A DNA stretch of 64,000 nucleotides from Mesotoga sp. Brook.08.105.5.1 (GTDB lineage Bacteria; Thermotogota; Thermotogae; Petrotogales; Kosmotogaceae). A model generated the notes under the pieces. That model ran no database searches and was not told the DNA's origin. It saw only the letters and a list, made by a program, of their open reading frames with translations. The stretch is from assembly GCF_002752635.1 (NCBI RefSeq), contig NZ_AYTW01000041.1, forward strand, positions 27,335 to 91,334, in the 5' to 3' direction. The position numbers were made by a program, and so were the translations under genes. This document shows, piece after piece, positions 18,359 to 29,788 of this stretch; positions within the stretch are counted from its first letter, which is position 1; every line of letters begins with the position of its first letter.

Positions 18359-19882
18359 TTGAGGATTGCGATCGACGGTCCCGCCGGATCAGGAAAATCG
18401 ACTGTAGCTAGACTTGTAGCATCAAGACTGAATTTCACTTACATAGACACCGGTGCGATGTACAGAGCGCTTGCCCTCAAGGCAAGAGAGGCCGGTGTAT
18501 GTTTCTCCGATCTCGCATCGATGACGGAGTTGATGAGTCATACATATTTTTCGCTCTCTGATTCAGGCATAACGTTAGACGGCACTCCGGTCGGCGATGA
18601 AATAAGAACGAGAGAGGTATCTCTTCTATCTTCGGACATTGCTAGGTACTCGTATGTCAGGGACTTCCTTACGGAGCAACAAAGAAGTCTTTCAAGACAA
18701 GGCAACGTAGTCATGGAAGGCCGTGACATAGGAACAGTGGTTATTCCCGAAGCGGAGTTGAAGATTTTTCTTACAGCCTCGGTGATCGAGAGGGCAAGGA
18801 GAAGGCTGGAACAACTCAGATCGAGCGGAATTGCCGCTGATTTAGAGGAGATACTAGCCGAAATCGAAAGTAGAGACCACAATGACTCAACTAGATCAGT
18901 TGCGCCGCTAAAGCCTGCTACGGATGCCATTACGTTAGATACGACGAAGATGGGTATCGAGGAAGTAGTTTCTACCATAGTGACCCTTGCAGAGAAGAGG
19001 CAGAAAGTGCACCTTGCGAAATCTGTAGGGTTTTGCTACGGAGTCGACAGGGCAGTCAGAGAAACGATTAAGCTTCTAAAATCAGGAAAAAAAGTTTTCG
19101 CGACGGGAGAGATCGTTCACAATGAGAAGGTGATGAACGATCTCAGGGAGCTGGGTCTTGAAGTAATCGAAGACAGACTGTTGAATGAAAAACATGATGG
19201 CGTTGCAGTAATAAGGGCTCATGGAGTAGATCCGGCTTCGGAGGAGAAATTACGACACGTTTTCGATGAAGTAATAGACCTTACTTGTCCTATAGTGTAC
19301 AATGTATTTAGCCTGGCGGTCGATCTCGAGCAGCAAGGCAACTTTGTTGTGGTGTATGGCAAGAAGAACCACCCGGAAGTTACGGCTCTTTCGGGTAGGC
19401 TTGACAAGTATCTCATTGTGGAACCGGGAGATGACTATAACGAAGTATTGAAAGAGCTTGAAGGCCTTGAACGTGTTGCGATCGTTTCGCAGACTACGAT
19501 GAGCAACAGCGATTTCGAGGAGTTCGCAGAGTTTGTTAAGGAAAAGCTTCGGGGTCGTGTAACCGTTCATAACACTATTTGCAAGGTCACAATTCAGAGA
19601 GAATCTGAGGCAGAACGACTTGCAAGCGTAGTTGATACGGTTATTGTGATAGGTGGAAAGAACAGTTCAAATACAAAGAAGCTTGTAAGAATAGTAGAGA
19701 GACTCGGTAAAAAGGCGCTTCATGCAACAGATCTATCGGATCTTCCTCAAGGTGATATGGGGAAGGTTGCTCTGATTAGCGGTACATCAACTCCGTACGA
19801 ACAAATCCAGAAGATACTGGATTACATAGACAAAATGAGGGAGGTAACCAACAATGGAAGAGAAAATGAAACAGCAAGATGA
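18359..19882 (+). CDS. cmk-ispH: fused cytidylate kinase / HMBPP reductase (Cmk-IspH)
   Basis: A 507-residue bifunctional protein. Residues 1-212 are cytidylate kinase (P-loop GPAGSGKSTVA, DTGAMYRA, MEGRDIGTVV, SRDHNDSTRSVAPL). Residues 216-495 are IspH/LytB, which converts HMBPP to IPP and DMAPP in the last step of the DXP isoprenoid pathway. The three 4Fe-4S cysteines are C226 (VGFCYGV), C310 (LTCPIV) and C408 (NTICKVT). EIVHN, RAHG, KNHPEV and SQTT are also present. Starts at TTG after GGGGGA. Its 3' end overlaps rpsA by 29 bp. The Cmk-IspH-S1 order recurs in Thermotogae and Clostridia as three genes or various fusions. Confidence 0.93.
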   Translation: MRIAIDGPAGSGKSTVARLVASRLNFTYIDTGAMYRALALKAREAGVCFSDLASMTELMSHTYFSLSDSGITLDGTPVGDEIRTREVSLLSSDIARYSYVRDFLTEQQRSLSRQGNVVMEGRDIGTVVIPEAELKIFLTASVIERARRRLEQLRSSGIAADLEEILAEIESRDHNDSTRSVAPLKPATDAITLDTTKMGIEEVVSTIVTLAEKRQKVHLAKSVGFCYGVDRAVRETIKLLKSGKKVFATGEIVHNEKVMNDLRELGLEVIEDRLLNEKHDGVAVIRAHGVDPASEEKLRHVFDEVIDLTCPIVYNVFSLAVDLEQQGNFVVVYGKKNHPEVTALSGRLDKYLIVEPGDDYNEVLKELEGLERVAIVSQTTMSNSDFEEFAEFVKEKLRGRVTVHNTICKVTIQRESEAERLASVVDTVIVIGGKNSSNTKKLVRIVERLGKKALHATDLSDLPQGDMGKVALISGTSTPYEQIQKILDYIDKMREVTNNGRENETAR

Positions 19883-21569
19883 AAACCTGAGCATGGAGGA
19901 AATATTTGAACAGATGGATGTTTCCTCGGCAAGGAAAGGAAATAGAAAGGATGCAGAGGTTTTCTCCGTCCAGCCTGATGGACTGATGGTGATTATGGAC
20001 GGGAAGCTCGATGGGTTCGTTCCTGCGGACCAGTTAGTGAATGATCTAGAAGAGTACAACGTTGGAGATAAGATAGAAGTCATGGTCATCAAGACCAACG
20101 AAGAGGAAGGAAGAAGCACTGTTTCTGAAAAGAGAGTCCATGCCAGGCAAGCGGTCAGCAAGGTTGAGAAGGCTTACAGAGAAGGCAAAGCCATTGACGG
20201 AAAGATAGTTTCGGAGACGAACGCCGGGTACAATGTGCGGCTTTTGAAGACGGTGCCCGCATTTCTTCCAGGCTCAGAGTCGGGAATCCGAAAGGGAGAT
20301 CCGGCTCCAGAAGGAACAATGAAGTTCAAGGTCATAAGATTTAAGAGACAACGAAATGGAATAAACGTAGTAGTTTCGCTAAAAGCATTTCAGGAAGAGG
20401 CAATAAATGCCTACTTCAAGACAATCGAAGTCGGCCAGGAACTGGAAGGCAAAGTCGAGTCAATAAAGAATTTCGGCGCCTTCGTGAAGCTAAACGACAA
20501 TGTAACTGCGCTTATTCCGGCATCTGAAATGAGCTGGGATCCAAGTGTGAGGATAAGCGATCTACTGAAGCCCGGCGAGACGGTCAGGACAAAGGTAATT
20601 GGAATCGATGAAAAAGAGAAGAAGATATCTCTCTCGCTTAAGCAGATGACGGAAGACCCTTGGTCGACCTTGAAGGAAAAATACGAAGTCGGTTCTACGG
20701 TCGTTGGAACGGTAAAAAACATCACCCCGTTCGGTTTCTTCGTATCGCTTGAGCCCGGAGTGGAAGGATTAGTACACATTTCAGAAGTATTCTGGGGAAA
20801 CATCAAGAAGGATCTCAAGAGCGTTGTAGAAGTTGGAGACGAGGTCAAAGTGAACATCAAGGAGATAAACGAAGAAAAGCGGACCCTTTCACTCTCTTAC
20901 AGGGAAGCCCTGGGCGACCCGTGGGAAAACATCGGCGACAAGTACAAAGAGGGAGACGTTCTAAAGGCTAAGACGGCAAAGGTATTGCCTACCGGGGTAA
21001 TTCTCGAGCTTGAAGAGTACGTATCTGGATTTGTTCCGGTATCTGAGGTCTCGTGGAACTTCGTCGATAGAATCGAGGATGTTGTTAAAGAAGGAGAAGA
21101 AATAGAGGTAAAGATACTTTCTATAGATACAGTTAACAGGAGGATGAGGCTTAGCATAAAACAGGCAACTCCCGATCCCTGGGAGAAGGTTTCCGAAGAG
21201 CTTTCTGTGGGAGATCAAGTTAGTGGGACCGTGACAAGACTCACGAAGTCTGGAGCAATAATCATGGTCGACTCATACGGTGTTGAGGCCTTCTTGCCCG
21301 TTTCGCAGGTATCTCTTGAGCGGACAGAGAATATCGAGGACTCGGTTGAAGTCGGTAAGCATGATCAATTCAAGATAATCCGTTTGGTTTACGACCCGGA
21401 TAACGACACTCGAAACATGGTTGTGTCGATAAGGCAGCTCATAAAAGATAAAGAAGCGGCCGAGACCGAGAAAGTTCTCAAGGATTTCAACGATAATGGA
21501 ACCGTCAGTTCCAACAGCCTTGGAGAAATGATTAAGAATCAGCTTGAGGAAGAAGGAGAAAGCCTCTAG
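19854..21569 (+). CDS. rpsA: S1 RNA-binding-domain protein (ribosomal S1-like)
   Basis: A 571-residue protein with six S1 repeats, about one per 85 residues: residues 30-95, 105-185, 192-265, 277-355, 365-440 and 450-535. Repeats 3 and 4 are the most canonical (GKVESIKNFGAFVKL, GTVKNITPFGFFVSLEPGVEGLVHISE), with DPW linkers between repeats as in bacterial S1. It probably helps mRNA docking on the 30S subunit. GGGAGGT precedes the ATG, which lies inside cmk-ispH. The stop overlaps the GTG start of der (TAGTG). Confidence 0.9.
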   Translation: MEEKMKQQDENLSMEEIFEQMDVSSARKGNRKDAEVFSVQPDGLMVIMDGKLDGFVPADQLVNDLEEYNVGDKIEVMVIKTNEEEGRSTVSEKRVHARQAVSKVEKAYREGKAIDGKIVSETNAGYNVRLLKTVPAFLPGSESGIRKGDPAPEGTMKFKVIRFKRQRNGINVVVSLKAFQEEAINAYFKTIEVGQELEGKVESIKNFGAFVKLNDNVTALIPASEMSWDPSVRISDLLKPGETVRTKVIGIDEKEKKISLSLKQMTEDPWSTLKEKYEVGSTVVGTVKNITPFGFFVSLEPGVEGLVHISEVFWGNIKKDLKSVVEVGDEVKVNIKEINEEKRTLSLSYREALGDPWENIGDKYKEGDVLKAKTAKVLPTGVILELEEYVSGFVPVSEVSWNFVDRIEDVVKEGEEIEVKILSIDTVNRRMRLSIKQATPDPWEKVSEELSVGDQVSGTVTRLTKSGAIIMVDSYGVEAFLPVSQVSLERTENIEDSVEVGKHDQFKIIRLVYDPDNDTRNMVVSIRQLIKDKEAAETEKVLKDFNDNGTVSSNSLGEMIKNQLEEEGESL

Positions 21570-22894
21570 TGGCCACCGTCCTGATAATCGGACGACCAAA
21601 TGTTGGAAAGTCGACTCTATTCAATAGACTTGTTGGTGGTAGGAGAGCTATAGTTGATGACATTCCAGGGGTTACCCGTGACTTCACGGTAGGGAGAGTT
21701 AACTGGCAACAGAGAACCTTTCAGCTTGTAGACACATGTGGACTATTTGAGAATCCAGAAAACATCGTTGAAGAAAAGATGAAAGAGGTCACCCTTGAGC
21801 TTCTGAGTGAGGGAGACCTCATTCTTTTTGTTGTCGATGGAAGAAGCGGGCTTACAAGTGCCGATATCGAACTCGCAGATTACTTGAGAAAGCAGAGACT
21901 TGAAGTGATCTTCGTTGCCAACAAGGTTGAGAACCCCGATAACTTTTATTCAAGTATGGGAAACGAGATCTTTTCACTTGGTTTTGGAGATCCCATAAAG
22001 GTATCCTCGGCCCACGGTCTTAACATCGATTTGCTTTTCGACGAGATCTTCGATCGATTGACCTCGCTGGGACACTCGATACAAGCGGAAAGTGGCGAAG
22101 AAAGCGATCTGAAAATAGCAATTGTCGGTAAGCCAAACGCGGGAAAGTCCTCTATCTTCAACTGGATAGTCGGCAGTCCAAGAAGCCTTGTAACTGAAGT
22201 CTCGGGGACAACCCGAGATACAGTCGATGAGACTGTCGTTGTAGACGGTATACCAATGACCTTCATTGACACTGCAGGAATGAGGAAGAAGTCTAAGGTG
22301 AAGGTAATGAATGTTGAATACTACAGCGTAATGAGAGCAATTGACGCTCTGGAGAGATCCGATATCATACTAATGGTAATTGACTCGGCTGACGGAGTTG
22401 GCAATCAAGACCAGCGCATCGCTGGACTCGCTGAAAAGAACGGTAAGGCGACCATTGCTGTCTTCAGCAAATCGGACCTTGCTGATGATAGACGCAGGAA
22501 GGCGTTGCTGCGAACCTTCAAACAGGACCTATACTTCATAGACTACAGTCCCGTTCTCTTCACCTCAACCGAGACCGGTGAAGGTATGGACGATCTTATC
22601 GACAACATTAGGCTTGTAAGTAAGAAGATAGACCTAAGAATTCCGACCGGCCTTCTTAACACTCTCATTCAGAGATACTCGGAGGGAACGCCGGCACCCG
22701 GCAAGGGGAAGAAGCGAGGCAAGATATATTACGGTTCCCAGATCTCAAGCAGGCCGCCGATAATAATGCTGAATGTAAACGACCCTACGCTCTTTACCGA
22801 GCCTTATCTTAGAGGGATTAGAAACACGATTCGGCTTAATTTCGATCCATTCGACGGAACTCCAATCTTCTTGAAGCTCAGGAGGAAGAGATGA
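21569..22894 (+). CDS. der: ribosome biogenesis GTPase Der (EngA)
   Basis: A 441-residue double GTPase needed for 50S subunit maturation. G domain 1 starts with GRPNVGKSTLFNRL, has DTCG and NKVE. G domain 2 starts with GKPNAGKSSIFNW (about residue 185), has DTAGMRKKSKV and SKSD. The C-terminal KH-like domain (from about 350) includes GKKRGKIYYGSQ. The GTG start overlaps the rpsA stop, and its stop overlaps the plsY start as ATGA, so translation is probably coupled across the three genes. Confidence 0.96.
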   Translation: MATVLIIGRPNVGKSTLFNRLVGGRRAIVDDIPGVTRDFTVGRVNWQQRTFQLVDTCGLFENPENIVEEKMKEVTLELLSEGDLILFVVDGRSGLTSADIELADYLRKQRLEVIFVANKVENPDNFYSSMGNEIFSLGFGDPIKVSSAHGLNIDLLFDEIFDRLTSLGHSIQAESGEESDLKIAIVGKPNAGKSSIFNWIVGSPRSLVTEVSGTTRDTVDETVVVDGIPMTFIDTAGMRKKSKVKVMNVEYYSVMRAIDALERSDIILMVIDSADGVGNQDQRIAGLAEKNGKATIAVFSKSDLADDRRRKALLRTFKQDLYFIDYSPVLFTSTETGEGMDDLIDNIRLVSKKIDLRIPTGLLNTLIQRYSEGTPAPGKGKKRGKIYYGSQISSRPPIIMLNVNDPTLFTEPYLRGIRNTIRLNFDPFDGTPIFLKLRRKR

Positions 22895-23499
22895 GGTACG
22901 TAGTATTTGCTCTTGTTGGATATATTATGGGTTCCATCCCCTTCAGTTTCATTGTGCCACTTGTTAAGGGCGTGAATATTACCAGGGTGGGCAGTGGAAA
23001 CGTAGGTGGAACAAACGTTCTTAGAAGCATGGGGGGCTATGCTGGTGCCGTCGCCATGATTCTGGATGGGGTGAAGGCCTTCATTCCCGTGATAATCGCT
23101 AGAGCTGTCTTTGGAGTCTCATTGCCCGAAGGTATGATGATCGGTTTCTTTGCAGCAGTGGGCCACAGCTATTCGATTTTCCTCAGATTCAGAGGTGGCA
23201 AAGCCGTTGCCTGCACGGTGGGGACGCTTTCAGGGACATTACCGTGGTATGTTGCGGTCTTCTTTGGAATATGGGTACCGATCGTTCTGCTCACTAAATA
23301 CGTTTCCCTTGGTTCAGTTCTTGCTCTGGCGATTTTATCTAGCATCCTCTTCCTGACTGAAGGCTACGCCGTAGGTCTTTGGATGCTCGCCTTCTTCGGG
23401 CTGTCTCTGTTCAGACACCGGAAGAATGTCGCCGCTCTTCTCAGAGGCGAAGAGAGAAAAACGGATTTGATAGAAGCATTCAAGAGAAAACGCAATTAA
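22891..23499 (+). CDS. plsY: glycerol-3-phosphate acyltransferase PlsY
   Basis: A 202-residue inner-membrane protein that acylates glycerol-3-phosphate with acyl-phosphate, the first step in phospholipid synthesis. Family motifs are GSIPFSFIV (helix 1), the VGSGNVGGTNVLR loop and FRFRGGKAVA (phosphate-binding loop). Five hydrophobic helices are visible. ATGA overlap with der. It is the last gene of the plus-strand run; no hairpin terminator is apparent before repeat cluster 1. Confidence 0.95.
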   Translation: MRYVVFALVGYIMGSIPFSFIVPLVKGVNITRVGSGNVGGTNVLRSMGGYAGAVAMILDGVKAFIPVIIARAVFGVSLPEGMMIGFFAAVGHSYSIFLRFRGGKAVACTVGTLSGTLPWYVAVFFGIWVPIVLLTKYVSLGSVLALAILSSILFLTEGYAVGLWMLAFFGLSLFRHRKNVAALLRGEERKTDLIEAFKRKRN

Positions 23500-23529
23500 A
23501 TGAAAGATCGATAGACCTCTTCAAAAGTA

Positions 23530-23636
23530 GGAAGTGATGCCTTTCCGGGCATTGCGATCCGGTGAGGCGGGCCTTGCGTCCGCCGATGCTCTTCGGCGCC
23601 TTGCGTCCCGCCGAAGGCGGCATTGCGTCTTATTTC
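23530..23636. repeat. repeat cluster 1: hairpin-linker array
   Basis: Short inverted repeats alternate with near-identical 9-11-nt linkers (CATTGCGATC, CCTTGCGTCC, CCTTGCGTCC, CATTGCGTC). Clear hairpins are GCCGA-6nt-TCGGC (about 23582-23597) and CGCC-GAA-GGCG. The linker GAAGTGATGC at 23531-23540 is the reverse complement of the linker used at 53.0 kb. There is no start codon with a ribosome binding site and no conserved protein. Confidence 0.7.
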
Positions 23637-23663
23637 AGCAGTGACTGGCTTTTCTCCCACCTT

Positions 23664-23946
23664 CTCGTGAGCGCAGCGAACGCCTCGACAACGCACTTCC
23701 TCGATTGATCTTATCGCAGGACGGGTCCATGCCCTTGGACTGTCAACGGAGAACCGCATTTCACAGCGATCAACGGGTCCTTATTCTTAAGCGTCAAGCG
23801 CCTCTTCTGCCCGCGAAGCGGAACTTGCCTTTGCGAAGCAAAGACTGGCCTGCCTAAGCAGACTAGCTTCTTCAAAGTCTTGCAACTTGCAACAGGGAAC
23901 TTGCAACTGATGCTCTTCTCGGAGGACGGCGGACCGTCAACGGTTA
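23664..23946. repeat. repeat cluster 1, long copy A
   Basis: About 280 bp that is closely repeated at 23966-24255. It contains, in order, the module GAGCGCAGCGAACG shared by all three clusters, the segment ending in GACGGGTCCATG, reverse-oriented cores of the CCGCT..CGCT type, hairpins CCGC-GAA-GCGG (23811-23821), TTTGC-GAA-GCAAA (23830-23842) and CTGC-CTAA-GCAG (23850-23861), then CTTGCAACTTGCAACAGGG and a hairpin ACGG-4nt-CCGT. Confidence 0.75.
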
Positions 23947-23965
23947 ACGTGTCAATTGGAGCCTT

Positions 23966-24255
23966 CTAATGAGCGCAGCGAACGTCTCGACAACGCAGTT
24001 CCTCGATTGATCTTATCGTAGGACGGGTCCATGATCTGGGACGCATAACGGAGGACTGCTCTTCAAAGCGATCAGCAGGTTCTCCGCTCTTAAGCGCAAA
24101 GCGGTTCTTTCCAGCGTCCAGCGGCTCTTTTGCCCGCGAAGCGGAACTTGCCTTTGCGAAGCAAAGACTGGCCTGCCTAAGCAGACTGGCTTCTTCAAAG
24201 TCTTGCAACTTGCAACAGGGAACTTGCAACTGATGCTCTTCTCGGAGGACGGCTC
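23966..24255. repeat. repeat cluster 1, long copy B
   Basis: The second copy lies 302 bp downstream of copy A. The flanks and the three-hairpin block (24134-24184) are nearly identical, whereas the middle (about 24035-24120) differs and is about 20 bp longer. The diverged middle holds extra CCGCT..CGCT-type cores in reverse orientation. The pattern suggests duplication followed by module exchange rather than simple drift. Confidence 0.75.
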
Positions 24256-24269
24256 TTCAAGAGGAGCAG

Positions 24270-24668
24270 CTATTCCCCAGACCCCACTCTGATTCTAAGC
24301 ATATGTCTTTGCAGTTTGGCCTCGTTTCTAGCCCTTTCGCGCCTGGATTTACTTACTTCCAGCAATTCCTCTGCTCTCTTTAGCCGCTGCTTTGCTCTTT
24401 CTACGCTAATCTCCTCAGGAGTTTCGGCGGCATCGGTCACAATAGTCAAGCTGTCTCTCTCCTGGAGAACGTATCCTCCGTGAACGGCAAACCGCAAAGT
24501 CTTAGAACCTGACGTTATCTCCATTACGTCAACGGTCAACTTCATAAGAGCTGGAGCTCTTTCAGGCAGGTAGCCTATCTCCCCTTCGGTCGAGCGGAAG
24601 GAGATGTAATCTGCTTCTCCCTCCCACTCGATCTCATAAGGCGTGATTATCGTGGTCTTCAATGCCAA
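24270..24668 (-). CDS. atpC: ATP synthase F1 epsilon subunit
   Basis: A 132-residue F1 epsilon subunit. The N-terminal beta sandwich carries EGEIGYLPERAPAL and FAVHGGYVLQ; the C-terminal helical hairpin runs from about residue 85 (SVERAKQRLKRAEELL). It couples gamma rotation to the c ring and can inhibit ATP hydrolysis. I place the start at TTG 24666-24668, two bases after the atpD stop, with GAAGGGTGA inside the end of atpD; the frame upstream lies within atpD. It is the last gene of the atp operon and ends next to repeat cluster 1. Confidence 0.9.
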   Translation of the reverse strand: MALKTTIITPYEIEWEGEADYISFRSTEGEIGYLPERAPALMKLTVDVMEITSGSKTLRFAVHGGYVLQERDSLTIVTDAAETPEEISVERAKQRLKRAEELLEVSKSRRERARNEAKLQRHMLRIRVGSGE

Positions 24669-24669
24669 G

Positions 24670-26951
<2,282 letters not shown>

Positions 26952-28466
26952 TCAACCTCGCTCTTCAAGCTGCTTCTTGGTGTCTTCTATAGCTTGCTTA
27001 AGACGGGTCTCTATACCTTCCTCTATGACCTTCTTCTCTCTTATTGAAGATAGTACATCACTGTAAGAGCTGCGAAGCGTCTTGAGTAGAGAGGCCTCGA
27101 ATTTCGAAATCTTCGAAGTTTCCATTTCGTCAAGATAACCCTTTGTTCCGGTGTAAAGAACAGCGACCTGTTCTTCAACCGGCATTGGGACGTACTGATC
27201 CTGCTTGAGAAGTTCCGTAAGCTTCTCTCCCCTCGTGAGTTGGTCGCGGGTGGCCTTGTCGAGTTCGGTCGCAAACTGAGCAAAAGAGAGCAAATCTCTG
27301 TACTGAGCAAGCTCGATTCTCAGACTTCCTGCAATCTTCTTCATAGCCTTAATCTGCGCAGCCCCTCCAACCCTCGAAACCGAGAGGCCGACATTGATTG
27401 CAGGTCGATTTCCCGCATAGAAGAGGTTGGGATCCAAATAAATCTGTCCGTCCGTTATGGATATTACGTTAGTCGGTATGAATGCCGATACATCGTTTGC
27501 CTGCGTCTCGATGATCGGTAAGGCGGTGAGAGAGCCTCCACCGAAACTCTCGTTGAGCCTTGCAGCCCGCTCTAGCAATCTGGAATGCAGATAGAAGACA
27601 TCTCCGGGATAAGCCTCCCTTCCAGGCGGCCTTCTCAGCAACAATGAAAGCTCTCTGTAAGCGGATGCATGCTTGGAAAGATCATCGTAGATGACAAGAG
27701 AGTCCTGGCCCTCAAACATGAAGTGCTCGCCCATTGCAGCTCCCGCATACGGAGCGAGATAGGAGAGAGATGCCGTATCTGAAGCCGAAGCAAAGACAAT
27801 CGTCGTATACTCCATTGCCCCGAACTGATTCAGCTTATCGATGATCCTGGCAAGGGCGGCCGTCTTCTGACCAATTGCGACGTAGATGCACTTCACGCCC
27901 TGTCCCTTCTGGTTTATTATCGCATCGATTGCTAGGGCCGTCTTCCCGGTCTGCCTGTCCCCAATTATCAACTCTCTCTGTCCTCTTCCAATGGGGATCG
28001 TCGCATCTATTGCCTTTATTCCCGTCTGTAGAGGAGTGTCGACCGGTTTTCTCATTACAACTCCAGTCGCCTTCACTTCAACTGGCCTGAATTTCTTTGT
28101 TTGAACAGGCCCCTTTCCATCTAGTGGAATTCCGAGAGGATTCACGACTCTTCCCAGGAGCTCAGGTCCTGTGGGGACCTCCATGATCCTGCCGGTCCTT
28201 CTGACGAGGTCGCCTTCTTTTATCTCTTTGTATTCCCCTAGAATAACTATACCTACATTATCCTCTTCAAGGTTCAATGCAAGACCGAAGACGTTATTCT
28301 CGAATTTCACGAGCTCATTTGCCATTACACCTTTGAGGCCGTATGCCCTCGCAATGCCGTCACCTATTTGTATTACCTTTCCCGCTTCGAAATAATCAAA
28401 CTCTATGTCAGTCTTCTCTAGCTGATTCTGTATGACTTTCGTAATCTCAGATGGACTGATTTTCAC
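26952..28466 (-). CDS. atpA: ATP synthase F1 alpha subunit
   Basis: The 504-residue non-catalytic nucleotide-binding alpha subunit. It shows [15 protein letters not shown] (P-loop), [14 protein letters not shown], the [11 protein letters not shown]alker [23 protein letters not shown] and the [15 protein letters not shown] segment. The GTG start overlaps the atpH stop, with GGGAGGTGA ahead. Confidence 0.97.
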   Translation of the reverse strand: MKISPSEITKVIQNQLEKTDIEFDYFEAGKVIQIGDGIARAYGLKGVMANELVKFENNVFGLALNLEEDNVGIVILGEYKEIKEGDLVRRTGRIMEVPTGPELLGRVVNPLGIPLDGKGPVQTKKFRPVEVKATGVVMRKPVDTPLQTGIKAIDATIPIGRGQRELIIGDRQTGKTALAIDAIINQKGQGVKCIYVAIGQKTAALARIIDKLNQFGAMEYTTIVFASASDTASLSYLAPYAGAAMGEHFMFEGQDSLVIYDDLSKHASAYRELSLLLRRPPGREAYPGDVFYLHSRLLERAARLNESFGGGSLTALPIIETQANDVSAFIPTNVISITDGQIYLDPNLFYAGNRPAINVGLSVSRVGGAAQIKAMKKIAGSLRIELAQYRDLLSFAQFATELDKATRDQLTRGEKLTELLKQDQYVPMPVEEQVAVLYTGTKGYLDEMETSKISKFEASLLKTLRSSYSDVLSSIREKKVIEEGIETRLKQAIEDTKKQLEERG

Positions 28467-29014
28467 TCAATCACCTCCCGAGGGCCCGAGCCCAGCTCCT
28501 GGCTCACTCTCTTTAAACGACCGCTGAGACTTGTGTCTATTACTTCGTCTCTGAACTTAATTACATATCCTGCAATGAGAGATGGATTAATATTGACCTT
28601 CATAACCCCCTCCATTCCAGTCTTTTCTCTCACTTTCTTGAGAATGGCAACTCTCTCTTCAGAACTGAGAGCTACTGCCGAATCGACTTCAACATCAATC
28701 CTGTTGCTTTCAAGCAAAAGCCTTGCACCAAAGGAGATCACGATATCTTCCAGCAATTCAAGCCTCTTCATAGAGACCAGAAGCGAAATCAACCTTTCAA
28801 TCTGTTCCAGAGGTTTTTCAACGAAGCTAAGGAAGATCCTTACCTTTCTCTCTGCATCGAGAGTTGGGTCGAATAGGAATTTCGAAAGGTCGATGTTAGA
28901 AACACTTTTAGAAAGCTCATGGAGCTGTTTCAGCCCTTGCTCTCTAGCCTCTTCGGGAAGGCTTAAGAAGAGAGCGTTGGCGTATTTTGCCGAAAGTGAA
29001 AGAATTCTCTTCAC
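28463..29014 (-). CDS. atpH: ATP synthase F1 delta subunit
   Basis: A 183-residue delta (OSCP) subunit that joins F1 to the peripheral stalk. The N-terminal helical bundle begins [18 protein letters not shown]; the C-terminal part has the family pattern [24 protein letters not shown] and [29 protein letters not shown] start overlaps the atpF stop. Confidence 0.93.
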   Translation of the reverse strand: MKRILSLSAKYANALFLSLPEEAREQGLKQLHELSKSVSNIDLSKFLFDPTLDAERKVRIFLSFVEKPLEQIERLISLLVSMKRLELLEDIVISFGARLLLESNRIDVEVDSAVALSSEERVAILKKVREKTGMEGVMKVNINPSLIAGYVIKFRDEVIDTSLSGRLKRVSQELGSGPREVIE

Positions 29015-29496
29015 TCCTTATCACCCATGCTCTCCAAAATCCTCTTTGCATATTGCTTCCTTGCGTTTTCGTCCATTTCCTTTTGAAGAAACCTTCCTAC
29101 TATGGCTACTGCGGCAGTTACTATCGCTCCTTTTACCTCATCGGCAGCTTCTTCCCGCTCACGCTGAATCTGAAGCTCGGCGGACTTATACATTCTCTGT
29201 ATCTCGTCCTGTGCATCTTCTCTTGCCTGTCTTACGATCTCTTCCGCTAGCTTTTCAGCCTGTGCTACGATTTCGTCTGAAGCAGAACGCGCCTCTTCCA
29301 TTTTTGCCTGGTATTCTCTTCTGAGTTCGTTGGCTTCAGTCCGCATTTTCTCGGCCTCAGCTATCTCATTGCTGATCTTTTCTTTTCGCTGTCTTAGGAT
29401 GTCGAAGAATTTGTCAAATAGCACCTTCTTCAGAACAAAGAAGAGCAGCAAAAAGTTCAGTATCGACAATATGGCCGTCAGATTAAGTTCAATCAA
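29011..29496 (-). CDS. atpF: ATP synthase Fo b subunit
   Basis: A 161-residue b subunit: one N-terminal membrane helix (ILSILNFLLLFFVLKKVLF) then a long charged right-handed coiled coil rich in Ala/Glu/Arg that forms the peripheral stalk. TTG start, with GAGGAGGGGTGA upstream. Only one b-type gene is present, so a homodimer is expected. Confidence 0.93.
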   Translation of the reverse strand: MIELNLTAILSILNFLLLFFVLKKVLFDKFFDILRQRKEKISNEIAEAEKMRTEANELRREYQAKMEEARSASDEIVAQAEKLAEEIVRQAREDAQDEIQRMYKSAELQIQREREEAADEVKGAIVTAAVAIVGRFLQKEMDENARKQYAKRILESMGDKE

Positions 29497-29529
29497 GTTA
29501 TCACCCCTCCTCTATTCAGGGGAAGATAT

Positions 29530-29775
29530 TTAGACTACGAGAAGAATCATGAACGCTATAACAAGCGAATAGATTCCAGTTGTTTCAGCGATAGCGTCTG
29601 CAAGAATCATCCTCGTGGTCAAAGTACCGATCATTTCCGGTTGTCTTGCCATTGCCTCCATAGCACTTGCACCGATTCTACCTTCACCGATACCGGCACC
29701 GATAGCACCTATGCCCATTGCCAGTCCGGCACCAATGAACTTTCCCATCAGCATCAAGCCTTCTCCAATATCCAC
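29530..29775 (-). CDS. atpE: ATP synthase Fo c subunit, two-carboxylate type
   Basis: An 81-residue hairpin of two membrane helices. Helix 1 carries GAGIGEGRIGASA with Glu31; the polar loop is ARQPE; helix 2 carries ILADAIAETTGIYSLVIAF with the ion-binding Glu64 and Thr65. Glu at position 31, where Na+ rings of Ilyobacter have Gln, with Glu-Thr in helix 2 matches the two-carboxylate Na+-binding c rings known from Fusobacterium. Na+ coupling is therefore likely, though not proven. GTG start behind AAGGAGG. Confidence 0.95.
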   Translation of the reverse strand: MDIGEGLMLMGKFIGAGLAMGIGAIGAGIGEGRIGASAMEAMARQPEMIGTLTTRMILADAIAETTGIYSLVIAFMILLVV

Positions 29776-29788
29776 TGTGAAAACCTCC

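Noticed and set aside
28533..29324. 263-residue plus-strand frame
   Set aside because: Antisense shadow across atpH and atpF; Ser/Leu-rich composition typical of such shadows and no family signal.
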